This document shows, piece after piece, positions 49,426-57,600 of a DNA stretch of 64,000 nt. The notes under the pieces were generated by a model, which had not been told where the DNA came from, ran no database searches, and saw nothing but the letters and a program-made list of their open reading frames with translations. The stretch is from Vibrio hangzhouensis (GTDB lineage: Bacteria > Pseudomonadota > Gammaproteobacteria > Enterobacterales > Vibrionaceae): contig NZ_FNVG01000001.1 in the NCBI RefSeq assembly GCF_900107935.1, forward strand, positions 361,866 through 425,865, given 5' to 3'. Every line of letters starts with the position of its first letter. Within the stretch, counting starts at the first letter, position 1. The position numbers and the translations under genes are program-made.

Positions 49426-50727
49426 TTAAGGCGTATGGATACAACCATCAGGTAAGCGGCTTTGAGTCCACTCATGGGGGCGATACTCTACCGGAAAATC
49501 CCCTGCTGCAGAAATGTCCATTTCCACACCAATGCCAGGTTGCTCAGACGCATATAAGAAGCCATTTTTCGGCTCTGCAGCATTAGGAAATACTTTACGA
49601 GTGTTCTCTTTGTAATGCACATGTTCTTGAATAGCCGCGTTATGTAAGTGCACGTTCAAGTGGGTATTTACCGCAGCACCAATCGGCGTCATGTCTGGTG
49701 GACAATGCCAAGCAATACGGACACCAAAACTCTCACATAAGTGGCCCAGTTTTAGCGCTGGTGTAATCCCACCAATTTGTGACACATGGCATCGAATGAA
49801 GTCAATTCGACGATTGATGATAACGGATTTCCACTCTTCCGGGTTATTAAACAACTCCCCCAGCGCCAGTGATAACGACGTCTGACTACGAATATTGTCG
49901 AGCCAGTCAGTCTGGTTCGGTGGCAGAATATCTTCGATAAAATAAGGTCGATACGGTTCAACACGTTTTGCAAACTGAACTGCCTGGTTGGGAAACAGTC
50001 GTTCGTGGACATCATGAAGAATATGGAACGTTTGACCATACTTCTCACGCAGAAGACGGAACATCTCCACGGTATTATCCATATACTGATCTTGGTCATA
50101 ATAGGAACCATCGGTTGGATTTTCTGTGGTATGCATGTTCTCAGGCACACCGCCATAAAAGCCCAACTGACAGCGTATATGTTTATAGCCCTGCTCGAGG
50201 AAATAGTCGACTTGTTCGTACAGACCTTCCATAGTGTCACTGGTTGCATGGGTATATACCTGAATTGCATCCCGCGACTTACCGCCAAATAATTGATGTA
50301 AAGGCATATTTGCTAGTTTAGCTTTAATATCCCAAAGTGCCATATCAACACCGGAAATTGCATTATTTATGACAGGACCATTTCGCCAGTAGGCATTGAC
50401 CATCATCATTTGCCATAAATCTTCAATATTGTTTGCATTTTTACCAATCAATAACGGCTTTATATATTCATCGACCATAGTTTTTACGGCCAAAGGGCGT
50501 TGTTGAAATGTTGCGCAGCCGTAACCAGTAATACCACTTTCTGTTTCAACAATTACAGTGATGAGATTATGTCTGTCTGGTTTAGTTATTATACATTCAA
50601 TGTTAGATATGATATTTTCTTTCACAACTTTATGGCTCTGAGTAAGTGGTTTTATTCTATCTAACAGTGAAATTTCATCGATTTCAAGCGCTAATTTACC
50701 GCTAAAAGTAACTGGTTCGCTACGCAT
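49426..50727 (-). CDS. Enolase-superfamily sugar-acid dehydratase, ManD/RspA-like
   Basis: 433 residues from the ATG at 50727; a TTG at 50754 is in frame. Metal ligands and catalytic residues: HDVHERL (Asp), FIEDILPP (Glu), LGELFNNP (Glu), and [15 protein letters not shown] (His). The set and [13 protein letters not shown] match the mannonate dehydratase/starvation-sensing protein RspA group. There is a ~40-residue N-terminal extension before the usual start ([12 protein letters not shown]). It is divergent from a PTS EIIBC, so the transported sugar may be turned into an aldonic acid and dehydrated here (inference). Confidence 0.88.
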   Translation of the reverse strand: MRSEPVTFSGKLALEIDEISLLDRIKPLTQSHKVVKENIISNIECIITKPDRHNLITVIVETESGITGYGCATFQQRPLAVKTMVDEYIKPLLIGKNANNIEDLWQMMMVNAYWRNGPVINNAISGVDMALWDIKAKLANMPLHQLFGGKSRDAIQVYTHATSDTMEGLYEQVDYFLEQGYKHIRCQLGFYGGVPENMHTTENPTDGSYYDQDQYMDNTVEMFRLLREKYGQTFHILHDVHERLFPNQAVQFAKRVEPYRPYFIEDILPPNQTDWLDNIRSQTSLSLALGELFNNPEEWKSVIINRRIDFIRCHVSQIGGITPALKLGHLCESFGVRIAWHCPPDMTPIGAAVNTHLNVHLHNAAIQEHVHYKENTRKVFPNAAEPKNGFLYASEQPGIGVEMDISAAGDFPVEYRPHEWTQSRLPDGCIHTP

Positions 50728-50748
50728 TCTCTTTTGATTGAAAAAACG

Positions 50749-50825
50749 AACCAATCGGCAAAATTTTCTTAAAATTCAAAAATCAGCCTATTTAATGTGA
50801 CCAACATCTCTGTTTTTCCGATTGG
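50749..50825. promoter_or_regulatory. Inverted repeat in the manD-like/EIIBC divergent promoter region
   Basis: AACCAATCGG (50749-50758) and CCGATTGG (50818-50825) form a matching pair about 60 bp apart in the region between both starts. Spaced half-sites of this kind could bind the nearby GntR protein or another regulator. Confidence 0.4.
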
Positions 50826-50889
50826 GGTTAATTTGGCTGGTCGATATTATGACCTCAACAAATAACGCAAGCACACAGGGATTCCCAAA

Positions 50890-52323
50890 ATGCAATTAAC
50901 CGAAACCAATAACGAAGTAGACTTGAGTGTTAGAACACCAAGCCGGAGTGATAGCTTTAGCGATAAATTACAAGGACTTGTAGACGCGCTGGGTGGCAAT
51001 AGCAATATTGTTAATATCACCCACTGCATGACACGTTTGAGATTTAAACTTGCTGACGAATCATTGGCCAATAAAGGTACGCTAGAAGCCATTCCTGGTG
51101 TTAAAGGCGTGGTATTGGCTCAGGGGCAGACTCAAGTTGTGATCGGTGTTGACGTTGAAAAGTGGTACAACGCACTTTCTGGTGTCAGCACCTCCAACGA
51201 TGAACCAGTCATAGAAGCCGAAAAAGGCAAGCTGTTCCAGAATGCAATGCGCATCGTAGCCGGCATTTTTGGCCCTGTCGTACCGGCAATCGCTGGAGCT
51301 GGTATGCTTATGGGTTTGTTGTCTGGCCTAATCGCTACCAATGTCATCTCAGAATCATCGGACACGGTGTACTTCTTCCGATCCATTTCTACTGCTGTAT
51401 TCTTTTTCCTGCCTATGCTTGTGTCGTTTTCGGCCGCCAAGGTTTTCAAGGTCAACGAATATATTGCACTAGCAGTATCATCAGCAATGCTTGCACCAAA
51501 GCTTGTTGATAAAGCAGCCGCGCTTAAAGCCGCAGGAGAAGTACCTGAGCTGACGGTGCTTGGCGTCGTTCCCGTAGAACTGCTTAACTATGGCGGCGCA
51601 ATTGTACCTGCGATTCTTGCTGTCTGGGTATTGTCCAAAGTCACTCCGTTTGTCGATCGATTTGTCCCCTCTTCTGCAAAGCCTGTATTTACACCTCTGC
51701 TCGCGTTCACCGTGACGTCGACGATCGTTCTGTCATTGGTTGCACCTGCTGGTATGTGGTTAAGTAACGGCGCTGGCTGGGTTGTTGGCTCACTGTTGGA
51801 AATCTCACCGACACTAACAGGCTTTATCTTTGGTCTGACTCGCCCGATTACAATCGTCTTTGGCATCCACCACAGCATGACACCAATCAGCTTGAACAAC
51901 TTTGCGCTTTACGGAAAAGACCTGTTGATGCCAATCATGTGTCTGGGTAACCTTGCTATCGCAGGTGCTACCATGGCGGTATGGTATAAGCAACGTAAGA
52001 ACGTCTCGAAAGAGCAGTCATCCGTTACGGTTGGTTCTGGTGTTACTGCAATTTTAGGTATTACTGAGCCAGCTCTGTTTGGTGTATTGACTAAATACAC
52101 CAAAGCGCTGTTTATGGCGAGTCTGGCTGCGGGAATCGTTGGCGCCATTTCGGTGACCATTGATACTCACCTCACGAGCTATATCCTGTCATCAGTATTC
52201 AGTTTGCCAGCCTATCTGGCAAGCGGTACCCAAAACTTTGTTCAGGCAGTATTCGGAGTCGTAGGTGTCTTTGCTCTTGCATTTACACTAACCATGCTGT
52301 TTGTCGATGTGAACGACAAGTAA
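50890..52323 (+). CDS. PTS glucose/beta-glucoside-family EIIBC permease
   Basis: 477 residues. EIIB first, with the phosphocysteine in NITHCMTRLRF (about C46) and GVVLAQGQTQVVIG, then EIIC (IFGPVVPAIAGAGMLMGLL, GIHHSMTPISLNNF, LGITEPALFGVL). There is no EIIA domain, so it depends on Crr or another EIIA. Its family transports beta-glucosides, sucrose or trehalose. It is divergent from the ManD-like gene. A possible substrate supplier for the two GH1 enzymes of the window (inference). Confidence 0.92.
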   Translation: MQLTETNNEVDLSVRTPSRSDSFSDKLQGLVDALGGNSNIVNITHCMTRLRFKLADESLANKGTLEAIPGVKGVVLAQGQTQVVIGVDVEKWYNALSGVSTSNDEPVIEAEKGKLFQNAMRIVAGIFGPVVPAIAGAGMLMGLLSGLIATNVISESSDTVYFFRSISTAVFFFLPMLVSFSAAKVFKVNEYIALAVSSAMLAPKLVDKAAALKAAGEVPELTVLGVVPVELLNYGGAIVPAILAVWVLSKVTPFVDRFVPSSAKPVFTPLLAFTVTSTIVLSLVAPAGMWLSNGAGWVVGSLLEISPTLTGFIFGLTRPITIVFGIHHSMTPISLNNFALYGKDLLMPIMCLGNLAIAGATMAVWYKQRKNVSKEQSSVTVGSGVTAILGITEPALFGVLTKYTKALFMASLAAGIVGAISVTIDTHLTSYILSSVFSLPAYLASGTQNFVQAVFGVVGVFALAFTLTMLFVDVNDK

Positions 52324-52337
52324 TTCAGCTATTCAAG

Positions 52338-52370
52338 AAAGCCCGCAGCGAATACGTTGCGGGCTTTTTT
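52338..52370 (+). terminator. Terminator after the EIIBC gene (bidirectional)
   Basis: AAAGCCCGCA / TGCGGGCTTT stem plus inner pairing, then a T tract; the minus side also has TTTCTTG after the stem, and it borders the NifW-like stop directly. It can stop both genes. Confidence 0.9.
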
Positions 52371-52371
52371 A

Positions 52372-52647
52372 TTATCTACGAATACAGGACGTACAACCTC
52401 GGCACGCCGAACGAGTGGCCGGGTCGAGCCGACCTCGCTGAATTTTGCAGTACGCATTGCGAAGTACACGCCGAGCAGCAAACCAGTCATCCGGTTTTTG
52501 CATGATCATGTAACCATTAAAACGTTTAATAAGGGGCAGCCGATACTCGTCGACAAATTTGCTGTCATACTCGACTTCAAAATACTCGAATACCTGCTCT
52601 ATCGCGGTAAAGCTTGTCAGTTTATTTTGAAGTTCGGCGAAACTCAT
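52372..52647 (-). CDS. NifW-like protein (nitrogenase-stabilising family) outside any nif cluster
   Basis: 91 residues from MSFAELQNKL at 52647; the frame extends upstream without a better start. The pattern AIEQVFEYFEVEYDSKFVDE, YRLPLIKRFNGYMI and DWFAARRVLRNAYCKIQ is that of NifW. It ends with CRGCTSC, a CxxCxxC cluster that may bind metal. There are no nif structural genes in the window. Convergent with the PTS gene and the next upstream gene is on the same strand (nemA). Confidence 0.75.
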   Translation of the reverse strand: MSFAELQNKLTSFTAIEQVFEYFEVEYDSKFVDEYRLPLIKRFNGYMIMQKPDDWFAARRVLRNAYCKIQRGRLDPATRSACRGCTSCIRR

Positions 52648-52779
52648 AGAGCGTATGCTGGTGATTGAGGATGTATGAAGTGTACGCGAGAGAACTTGTA
52701 TTGTCACAGAAAGAAGTCGCCCAAGGCACCATTCCCCGCGAAGGGAAGCCCCCAAAAAGCATGCCTTGGGCTTGATTTA

Positions 52780-53883
52780 TTATGCCTGGTATTCTGGATA
52801 GTCCAGCAGACCCACTTCGTTGCCTCCAAATAGAGTATTTGGATCATGGTCAGCCAACGGATGGCCATGTTTGATGCGGTTCGGTAAATCAGGGTTTGAG
52901 ATAAATGGACGGCCAAAACCCACCATATCCGCTAAGCCGTTGGCAATCGCCTGCTCTGCTTTATCCTGATTGTAGCGACCTGCATAGATGATAGTCCCCT
53001 TGTAGGCTTCTCGTACTGCAGTTTTGAATTCCATCGGAGTATCTGGGGCATCGTCCCAATCTACTTCAGCAATGTGCATGTAGACCACATTGTGTTTGTT
53101 TAGCACGCGAGCTGCAGCCGTATAGGTCTCTACCGGCGTTTTGTCCACAGTCCCATTCAGGGAAGTAAACGGTGCAAGGCGCACGCCCACTTTATCCGCA
53201 CCAATCGCGTCCACTACTGCTGCTACCACTTCATCAAGGAAACGCAGGCGATTTTCAATTGAACCACCGTACTCGTCATCACGATTGTTGGCTTCCGAAT
53301 CGATGAACTGGTTAATTAGATAGCCGTTTGCCCCATGCAGCTCGATGCCATCAAAGCCCGCTTCAACCGCGTTAAGTGCCGCTTGGCGGTACTGCTCGAC
53401 AACCTCTTTAATGTCTTCTTTAGTCATCGCACGAGGCTCAACAACATCAACAAAACCAGGCTCGCTGGTGCCGTTATCCACAAACACTTTCACATTTTCT
53501 GCCTTAAGCGCAGAAGAAGAAATTGGCTGTTCACCACCAATATTGTCCGGGTGAGTAACGCGACCCACGTGCCATAGTTGGGCAAAAATGGCACCGTCTT
53601 TTGCGTGAACGGCATCCGTTACTTTTTTCCAGCCCGCTATTTGCTCCTGAGAGTAGATGCCTGGTGTCCACGCGTATCCCTGCCCCATCGGTGAGATTTG
53701 CGTTCCCTCAGCGACAATCAAGCCAGCGGATGCACGTTGCGCATAGTATTCAGCCATCATTTCATTCGCTGAATTACCTGGTTGAGTTGCTCGAGAACGC
53801 GTCATTGGCGGCATTACAATGCGATTTTTTAGTGAAAGTGAACCAAGCTGAATAGGTTGAAACATAGAATCTGTCATTTTCAT
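52780..53883 (-). CDS. nemA: Old-yellow-enzyme NADPH:alkene reductase (NemA)
   Basis: 367 residues. An FMN-binding TIM barrel: LKNRIVMPPMTRSRATQPGN, HVGRVTHPDNIGG, the catalytic pair in ELHGANGYLINQFID, YGGSIENRLRFLDEV, GRPFISNPDLPNRI. It reduces electrophilic C=C bonds, for example N-ethylmaleimide or nitro esters. It lies 7 bp downstream of gloA on the same strand, a gloA-nemA operon that is also seen in other gammaproteobacteria for aldehyde/electrophile defence. Confidence 0.92.
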   Translation of the reverse strand: MKMTDSMFQPIQLGSLSLKNRIVMPPMTRSRATQPGNSANEMMAEYYAQRASAGLIVAEGTQISPMGQGYAWTPGIYSQEQIAGWKKVTDAVHAKDGAIFAQLWHVGRVTHPDNIGGEQPISSSALKAENVKVFVDNGTSEPGFVDVVEPRAMTKEDIKEVVEQYRQAALNAVEAGFDGIELHGANGYLINQFIDSEANNRDDEYGGSIENRLRFLDEVVAAVVDAIGADKVGVRLAPFTSLNGTVDKTPVETYTAAARVLNKHNVVYMHIAEVDWDDAPDTPMEFKTAVREAYKGTIIYAGRYNQDKAEQAIANGLADMVGFGRPFISNPDLPNRIKHGHPLADHDPNTLFGGNEVGLLDYPEYQA

Positions 53884-53890
53884 AAGCCTC

Positions 53891-54277
53891 TTATTTGCTC
53901 ATTTGAATAAGTTCAATAGCGTAGCCATCAGGATCTTTAACAAAGGCGATATGAGTTTCACCACCCTTCATCGGGCCAGGAGCACGTGTGATGTTGCCGC
54001 CCAGTTGCTCAATTTGCTCACAAGCGGCATATATGTCCTCACAACCGATTGCGATGTGCCCCCATGCGTTACCTTGATCATACTGATTAGTATCCCAGTT
54101 ATACGTGAGTTCGATAGTTGAACCCGCGTCCTGACCTTCGTAGCCAACGAACACTAGTGAATAGCGGTATTCTTCGTTCTCAAAACGGTCTAACACCTTC
54201 ATTCCAAGAACTTTCGAGTAAAACTTTATTGATTTGTCTAAGTCCGCAACGCGAACCATAGTGTGTAAAACTTTCAT
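53891..54277 (-). CDS. gloA: Lactoylglutathione lyase (glyoxalase I)
   Basis: 128 residues from the ATG at 54277; the open frame extends to 54352 but the standard start is MKVLHTMVRVADLDKSIKFY. Metal-binding positions appear in KVLHTMVRV (His), NEEYRYSLVFVGY/IELTYN (Glu), NAWGHIAIG (His) and DPDGYAIELIQ (Glu). It isomerises the methylglyoxal-glutathione hemithioacetal. First gene of gloA-nemA. An inverted repeat occurs about 100 bp upstream. Confidence 0.93.
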   Translation of the reverse strand: MKVLHTMVRVADLDKSIKFYSKVLGMKVLDRFENEEYRYSLVFVGYEGQDAGSTIELTYNWDTNQYDQGNAWGHIAIGCEDIYAACEQIEQLGGNITRAPGPMKGGETHIAFVKDPDGYAIELIQMSK

Positions 54278-54380
54278 GAGTACCTTTGCCGAGTTCCGCG
54301 TCGCCCCCATTAACTGGCGGCACGGGTTAAATATGATTTCCAACTTGCACAAGGTTACGACAAAGGTAAAAACACCTGAA

Positions 54381-54409
54381 ATTATCAGATATTATGGTTT
54401 TGATAATAT
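54381..54409. promoter_or_regulatory. Inverted repeat upstream of gloA-nemA
   Basis: ATATTAT-N7-ATAATAT (54389-54409), with an overlapping outer ATTATC/GATAAT pair (from 54381). It lies 104-132 bp before gloA, in a TetR/NemR-like operator position, but no regulator of that type is in the window. Confidence 0.45.
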
Positions 54410-54601
54410 TTTGGAATGGATAAACAATTTCGTCATTATTGATCAACGAGCTCTTCCACTCCCGTCTTCTGCACGAAAGTGAGGGTCTCTCAAAGCGCGT
54501 AACTTGATAGAAAGGGATTGGGTTAGCCCTGCGTTTTGACAAATCTCCTTTTGCAAGGAAACAAAGAGGACTTGGCGGCGGCTATGGCCACCGCCTTCGA
54601 T

Positions 54602-55771
54602 TTATATTTTTTCCAACACAAACATATGATACCCAAACTGCTCTGCAAACTGAGTACACACATTCACCTCACGTTGAATATCCTTCCACGCCTGACTTGC
54701 AGACATCTCTGGCTGTAGCTCTTTTACTCTCTCACCAAGAGGGCCATAGTAATTCATCCAGGCCTCCTGGCTCAGTGCAAAGTGCCCTATCACTCGGTAT
54801 CCCGCGTTCTGCATTTGCTTTAATCGAGTCTCAACCAGTTGGATATCCGGGTACTCCTGATTCCAAAACTCAATCGACTCACTACCTGGTTGAGACGTAT
54901 GCCAGACCATATCACTGATCATCAGACAACCGCCTGTTTCAAGATACGGTTTCCATTGAGACAGTGCTTTCTCTACGCCCATGATATAGGCACTGCCCTC
55001 AGCCCAAATTAAATCAAAGCTCTCTTCATCAAACGGAAGCTCTGTCATACTCGCACACACGGTTTCGAGTCTGCTACTCAAACCTAATTGCTCAAAACGC
55101 TGATTCAGACGATCGAGTGCTGATTGTTCATTGTCGACAGCGGTAATGATTGCTGAACCACTCTCTGCTAGCACTTGCGTCGCCAAACCTTTACCGCAGC
55201 CAATTTCGAGTAGCTTCTTGGGTGTGGTGGGCACTAAGGAAAGTGCTTTTTGTGTCGCTTGCTCACTACCTGGCCCCCAACGCTCGAGTGTTTCAAATAC
55301 CTTCATGAAATCAGCCATGTACTGTTCGTGTTCGTTCATATCTCTTGATAACCATTTCAACCGCAATGCCTCTTTTTCATCAAAGCCTTGCTTAATTAAC
55401 CACTCAAGATGAGCATCGGGAGCCAATTTATCCAGCCCCTCGTGCCAGGCTTTTAGGTCTCCCTCTCCCAACATTGCAGCAAGCAGTTCGCGTGAACGCT
55501 GCTTTTGCTCTATCTCATGTTCCAGCGTTTGCAGACGATGTTCCAATAGTGCCCGGTCTATTTTAGCCTCCAGGCATGCTTTACACTCTTTTAGTGTCAA
55601 GCCACCAGCCTGCAATTGCTGAATCAGACGAATCCGTTGTCGATCTCTGTCGCTGTATACTCTGTAGCCATTATCCAGCCTTTTACCTGATATCAACTTT
55701 AGCTTTTCATAGTACAGCAGTGCCGTCCGAGACAGTCCAACTGCTGTGGCGAGCTCTGAGATTCGATACAC
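54602..55771 (-). CDS. MerR-type regulator fused to a SAM-dependent methyltransferase
   Basis: 389 residues. Residues 1-70 are a MerR DNA-binding domain (YRISELATAVGLSRTALLYY, EKLKLISGKRLDNGYRVYS) followed by a dimerisation helix (about 75-110) with CKACLEAKIDRALLEHRLQ. From about residue 175 there is a class I SAM methyltransferase (LLEIGCGKGLATQVLAES, ITAVDNEQSALDRL, CASMTELPFDEESFDLIWAE, GGCLMISDMVWH). The promoter has a 19-bp spacer, a MerR hallmark. The fusion suggests a regulator that also modifies a small molecule, possibly detoxifying it. Confidence 0.9.
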   Translation of the reverse strand: MYRISELATAVGLSRTALLYYEKLKLISGKRLDNGYRVYSDRDRQRIRLIQQLQAGGLTLKECKACLEAKIDRALLEHRLQTLEHEIEQKQRSRELLAAMLGEGDLKAWHEGLDKLAPDAHLEWLIKQGFDEKEALRLKWLSRDMNEHEQYMADFMKVFETLERWGPGSEQATQKALSLVPTTPKKLLEIGCGKGLATQVLAESGSAIITAVDNEQSALDRLNQRFEQLGLSSRLETVCASMTELPFDEESFDLIWAEGSAYIMGVEKALSQWKPYLETGGCLMISDMVWHTSQPGSESIEFWNQEYPDIQLVETRLKQMQNAGYRVIGHFALSQEAWMNYYGPLGERVKELQPEMSASQAWKDIQREVNVCTQFAEQFGYHMFVLEKI

Positions 55772-55803
55772 GAAGGATGCCTCCTATCCGCCTGTGATTA
55801 GGT

Positions 55804-55834
55804 ACCTTAAACTATAAAGCTATAGACAGGTCAA
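55804..55834 (-). promoter_or_regulatory. MerR-type promoter with 19-bp spacer
   Basis: Minus strand: TTGACC (55829-55834) and TAAGGT (55804-55809) with 19 bp between. The spacer holds CTATA-GCTT-TATAG, a dyad centred for a MerR dimer. It is 33 bp before the regulator start, so autoregulation is expected. Confidence 0.7.
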
Positions 55835-55961
55835 CGAAAAATTAGAGGAATAAAAACGGCACGAAATCTCATGCCGTTGAAGTGAACAACAAAATCTACA
55901 CCGTGGCCGCCGTACAGAAACTCACATTGGCAACGTCGTTTTACAGATCTTATCGTTGAAA

Positions 55962-57497
55962 TTATTCAAACCCGGAATATTTAACACCGGACAAATGAGC
56001 CATGTCTCGATTCCATGTTGCGAGATCTTTCTTGTTAAACTGATCCAAAGAGTTGTGGCCGCACGCTCTTGCCATGACCTGCATCAGTTCCACTGACGCT
56101 TCAAAAAAGTTTTTGAGTTGATGAGACGCTTTATCAACATTAAGCCGCTGTCTGAGATCCGCTTTCTGAGTCGCAATTCCTGCCGGGCAGTTATTGGTGT
56201 TACACATCCGCGCCGCAACACAGCCAATAGACTGCATCGCACTGTTGGAGATAGCCACACCATCGGCCCCCAGTGCCAGCGCTTTGACAAAGTCCATCGG
56301 CACCCTGAGGCCACCAGTAATAATCAGAGTCACTTTGCCACTCATTCCTTGTTGGTCGAGATAGCGCCTTGCTCTGGCCAGAGCAGGAATTGTAGGCACA
56401 CTGATATGATCCCGGAACATCTCCGGAGCAGCCCCTGTACCGCCCCCCCTACCGTCAAGAATGATGTAATCGGCACTTGCATCCAAGGCAAACTGAATGT
56501 CTTCTTCAATGTGGTTTGCACTGAGTTTGAAACCTATTGGAATACCGCCGGTGATTTCTCTGACTCTGTCGGCAAACTTTTTGAAGTCTTCAGCTGTATG
56601 CAGTTTCTTAAATGTTGGCGGCGAAATAGCAGGCTCTCCCTCCGGAATACCCCTAACTTCCGAGATCTTGCCGATATTTTTATTTCCCGGGAGGTGGCCG
56701 CCCGTGCCTGTCTTCGCCCCTTGCCCTCCTTTAAAATGGAAGGCTTGTACAGATTTTAATTTGCTTTCGTCGTATCCGAACTGAGCACTGGCCAGTTCAT
56801 AAAAATAACGTGAGTTGGCCGCCTGCTCTTCGGGTAACATGCCCCCTTCCCCAGAGCAAATCCCCGTGCCTGCGAGATCCGCGCCTTTGGCCAAAGACAC
56901 TTTAGCCTCCTCGGACAACGCGCCAAAGCTCATATCAGAGACGAACAATGGGATGCTCAATTTCAGCGGTTTCTTTGCCTGCGGACCGATAACCAGCTCG
57001 GTATCTACGCTGACATCTTCGAGCAGCGGCTTGGTGGCCATTTGTGCGACCATGATTTGCAAATCATCCCAGTGGGGCAGCAAATGTCTCGGTACACCCA
57101 TCGACGTCATCGGTCCGTGATGCCCCAGTTTAGACAGCCCTTCTCTTGCTAACTGATGAATGAACTCTACCGTTGGTTCTTCAATGGTTTTGGTTGCGAT
57201 AGGTGCCTGATCCCCCTTAACCTGAATACCAGGCCCTTCTTGCCCAATCTGCTCATCTGCAAATTGCTTATGAGTGCCATCACAATAAGGCAGGTTTGCA
57301 GAGTGTTTACAGCGACACAAATACGCATCGTCACTGGAGTCTGCAGAAAAGCGTAGCGGCTTGAATTCGGAGCCCTTATGAGAGCCATCACAAAAGGGTT
57401 GATTGCTCGAACGTCCGCAAGCACAGAAGTAATACTCCTGACCTTCCTTGAGTTCTACTTTAATAGGTTTGTTGTTCGCGATGACAGGTTTGCTCAT
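55962..57497 (-). CDS. Glutamate-synthase-like FMN domain with two N-terminal CDGSH iron-sulfur domains
   Basis: 511 residues. Two CDGSH motifs at the N-terminus (CACGRSSNQPFCDGSH and CRCKHSANLPYCDGTH, about residues 25-77), each with three Cys and one His for a [2Fe-2S] cluster. From about residue 105 the Glu_synthase FMN-binding barrel: PLFVSDMSFGALSEEAKVSL, SGEGGMLPEEQ, GQGAKTGTGGHLPG, GFKLSANHIEEDI, DGRGGGTGAAPEMFRDH, CNTNNCPAGIATQ. The glutaminase part of GltB is missing. It may be a redox enzyme of unknown substrate with built-in electron entry. Confidence 0.9.
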   Translation of the reverse strand: MSKPVIANNKPIKVELKEGQEYYFCACGRSSNQPFCDGSHKGSEFKPLRFSADSSDDAYLCRCKHSANLPYCDGTHKQFADEQIGQEGPGIQVKGDQAPIATKTIEEPTVEFIHQLAREGLSKLGHHGPMTSMGVPRHLLPHWDDLQIMVAQMATKPLLEDVSVDTELVIGPQAKKPLKLSIPLFVSDMSFGALSEEAKVSLAKGADLAGTGICSGEGGMLPEEQAANSRYFYELASAQFGYDESKLKSVQAFHFKGGQGAKTGTGGHLPGNKNIGKISEVRGIPEGEPAISPPTFKKLHTAEDFKKFADRVREITGGIPIGFKLSANHIEEDIQFALDASADYIILDGRGGGTGAAPEMFRDHISVPTIPALARARRYLDQQGMSGKVTLIITGGLRVPMDFVKALALGADGVAISNSAMQSIGCVAARMCNTNNCPAGIATQKADLRQRLNVDKASHQLKNFFEASVELMQVMARACGHNSLDQFNKKDLATWNRDMAHLSGVKYSGFE

Positions 57498-57545
57498 GGT
57501 GCTTCCTTCTGAGAGTTATCTTTGTTAGCCCCTGTAAGCGTAGAA

Positions 57546-57577
57546 CAAAAAGAAGCCAGTTATAAAAACTGGCTTCT
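57546..57577 (-). terminator. Terminator of the large secreted-protein gene
   Basis: AGAAGCCAGTT / AACTGGCTTCT stem with a five-base loop, followed by TTTTTG on the minus strand, 24 bp after the stop of the 57601-59958 gene. Confidence 0.9.
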
Positions 57578-57600
57578 GGATCACAGATCAATACATACCG

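Noticed and set aside
52372..52755. nif cluster or nitrogen-fixation island
   Set aside because: Only one NifW-like gene is present; the neighbours are PTS, nemA and gloA.
54575..54601. GGCGG/CCGCC hairpin as terminator of the MerR-methyltransferase gene
   Set aside because: A short GC stem is visible but no T tract follows on the minus strand, so it was not called.
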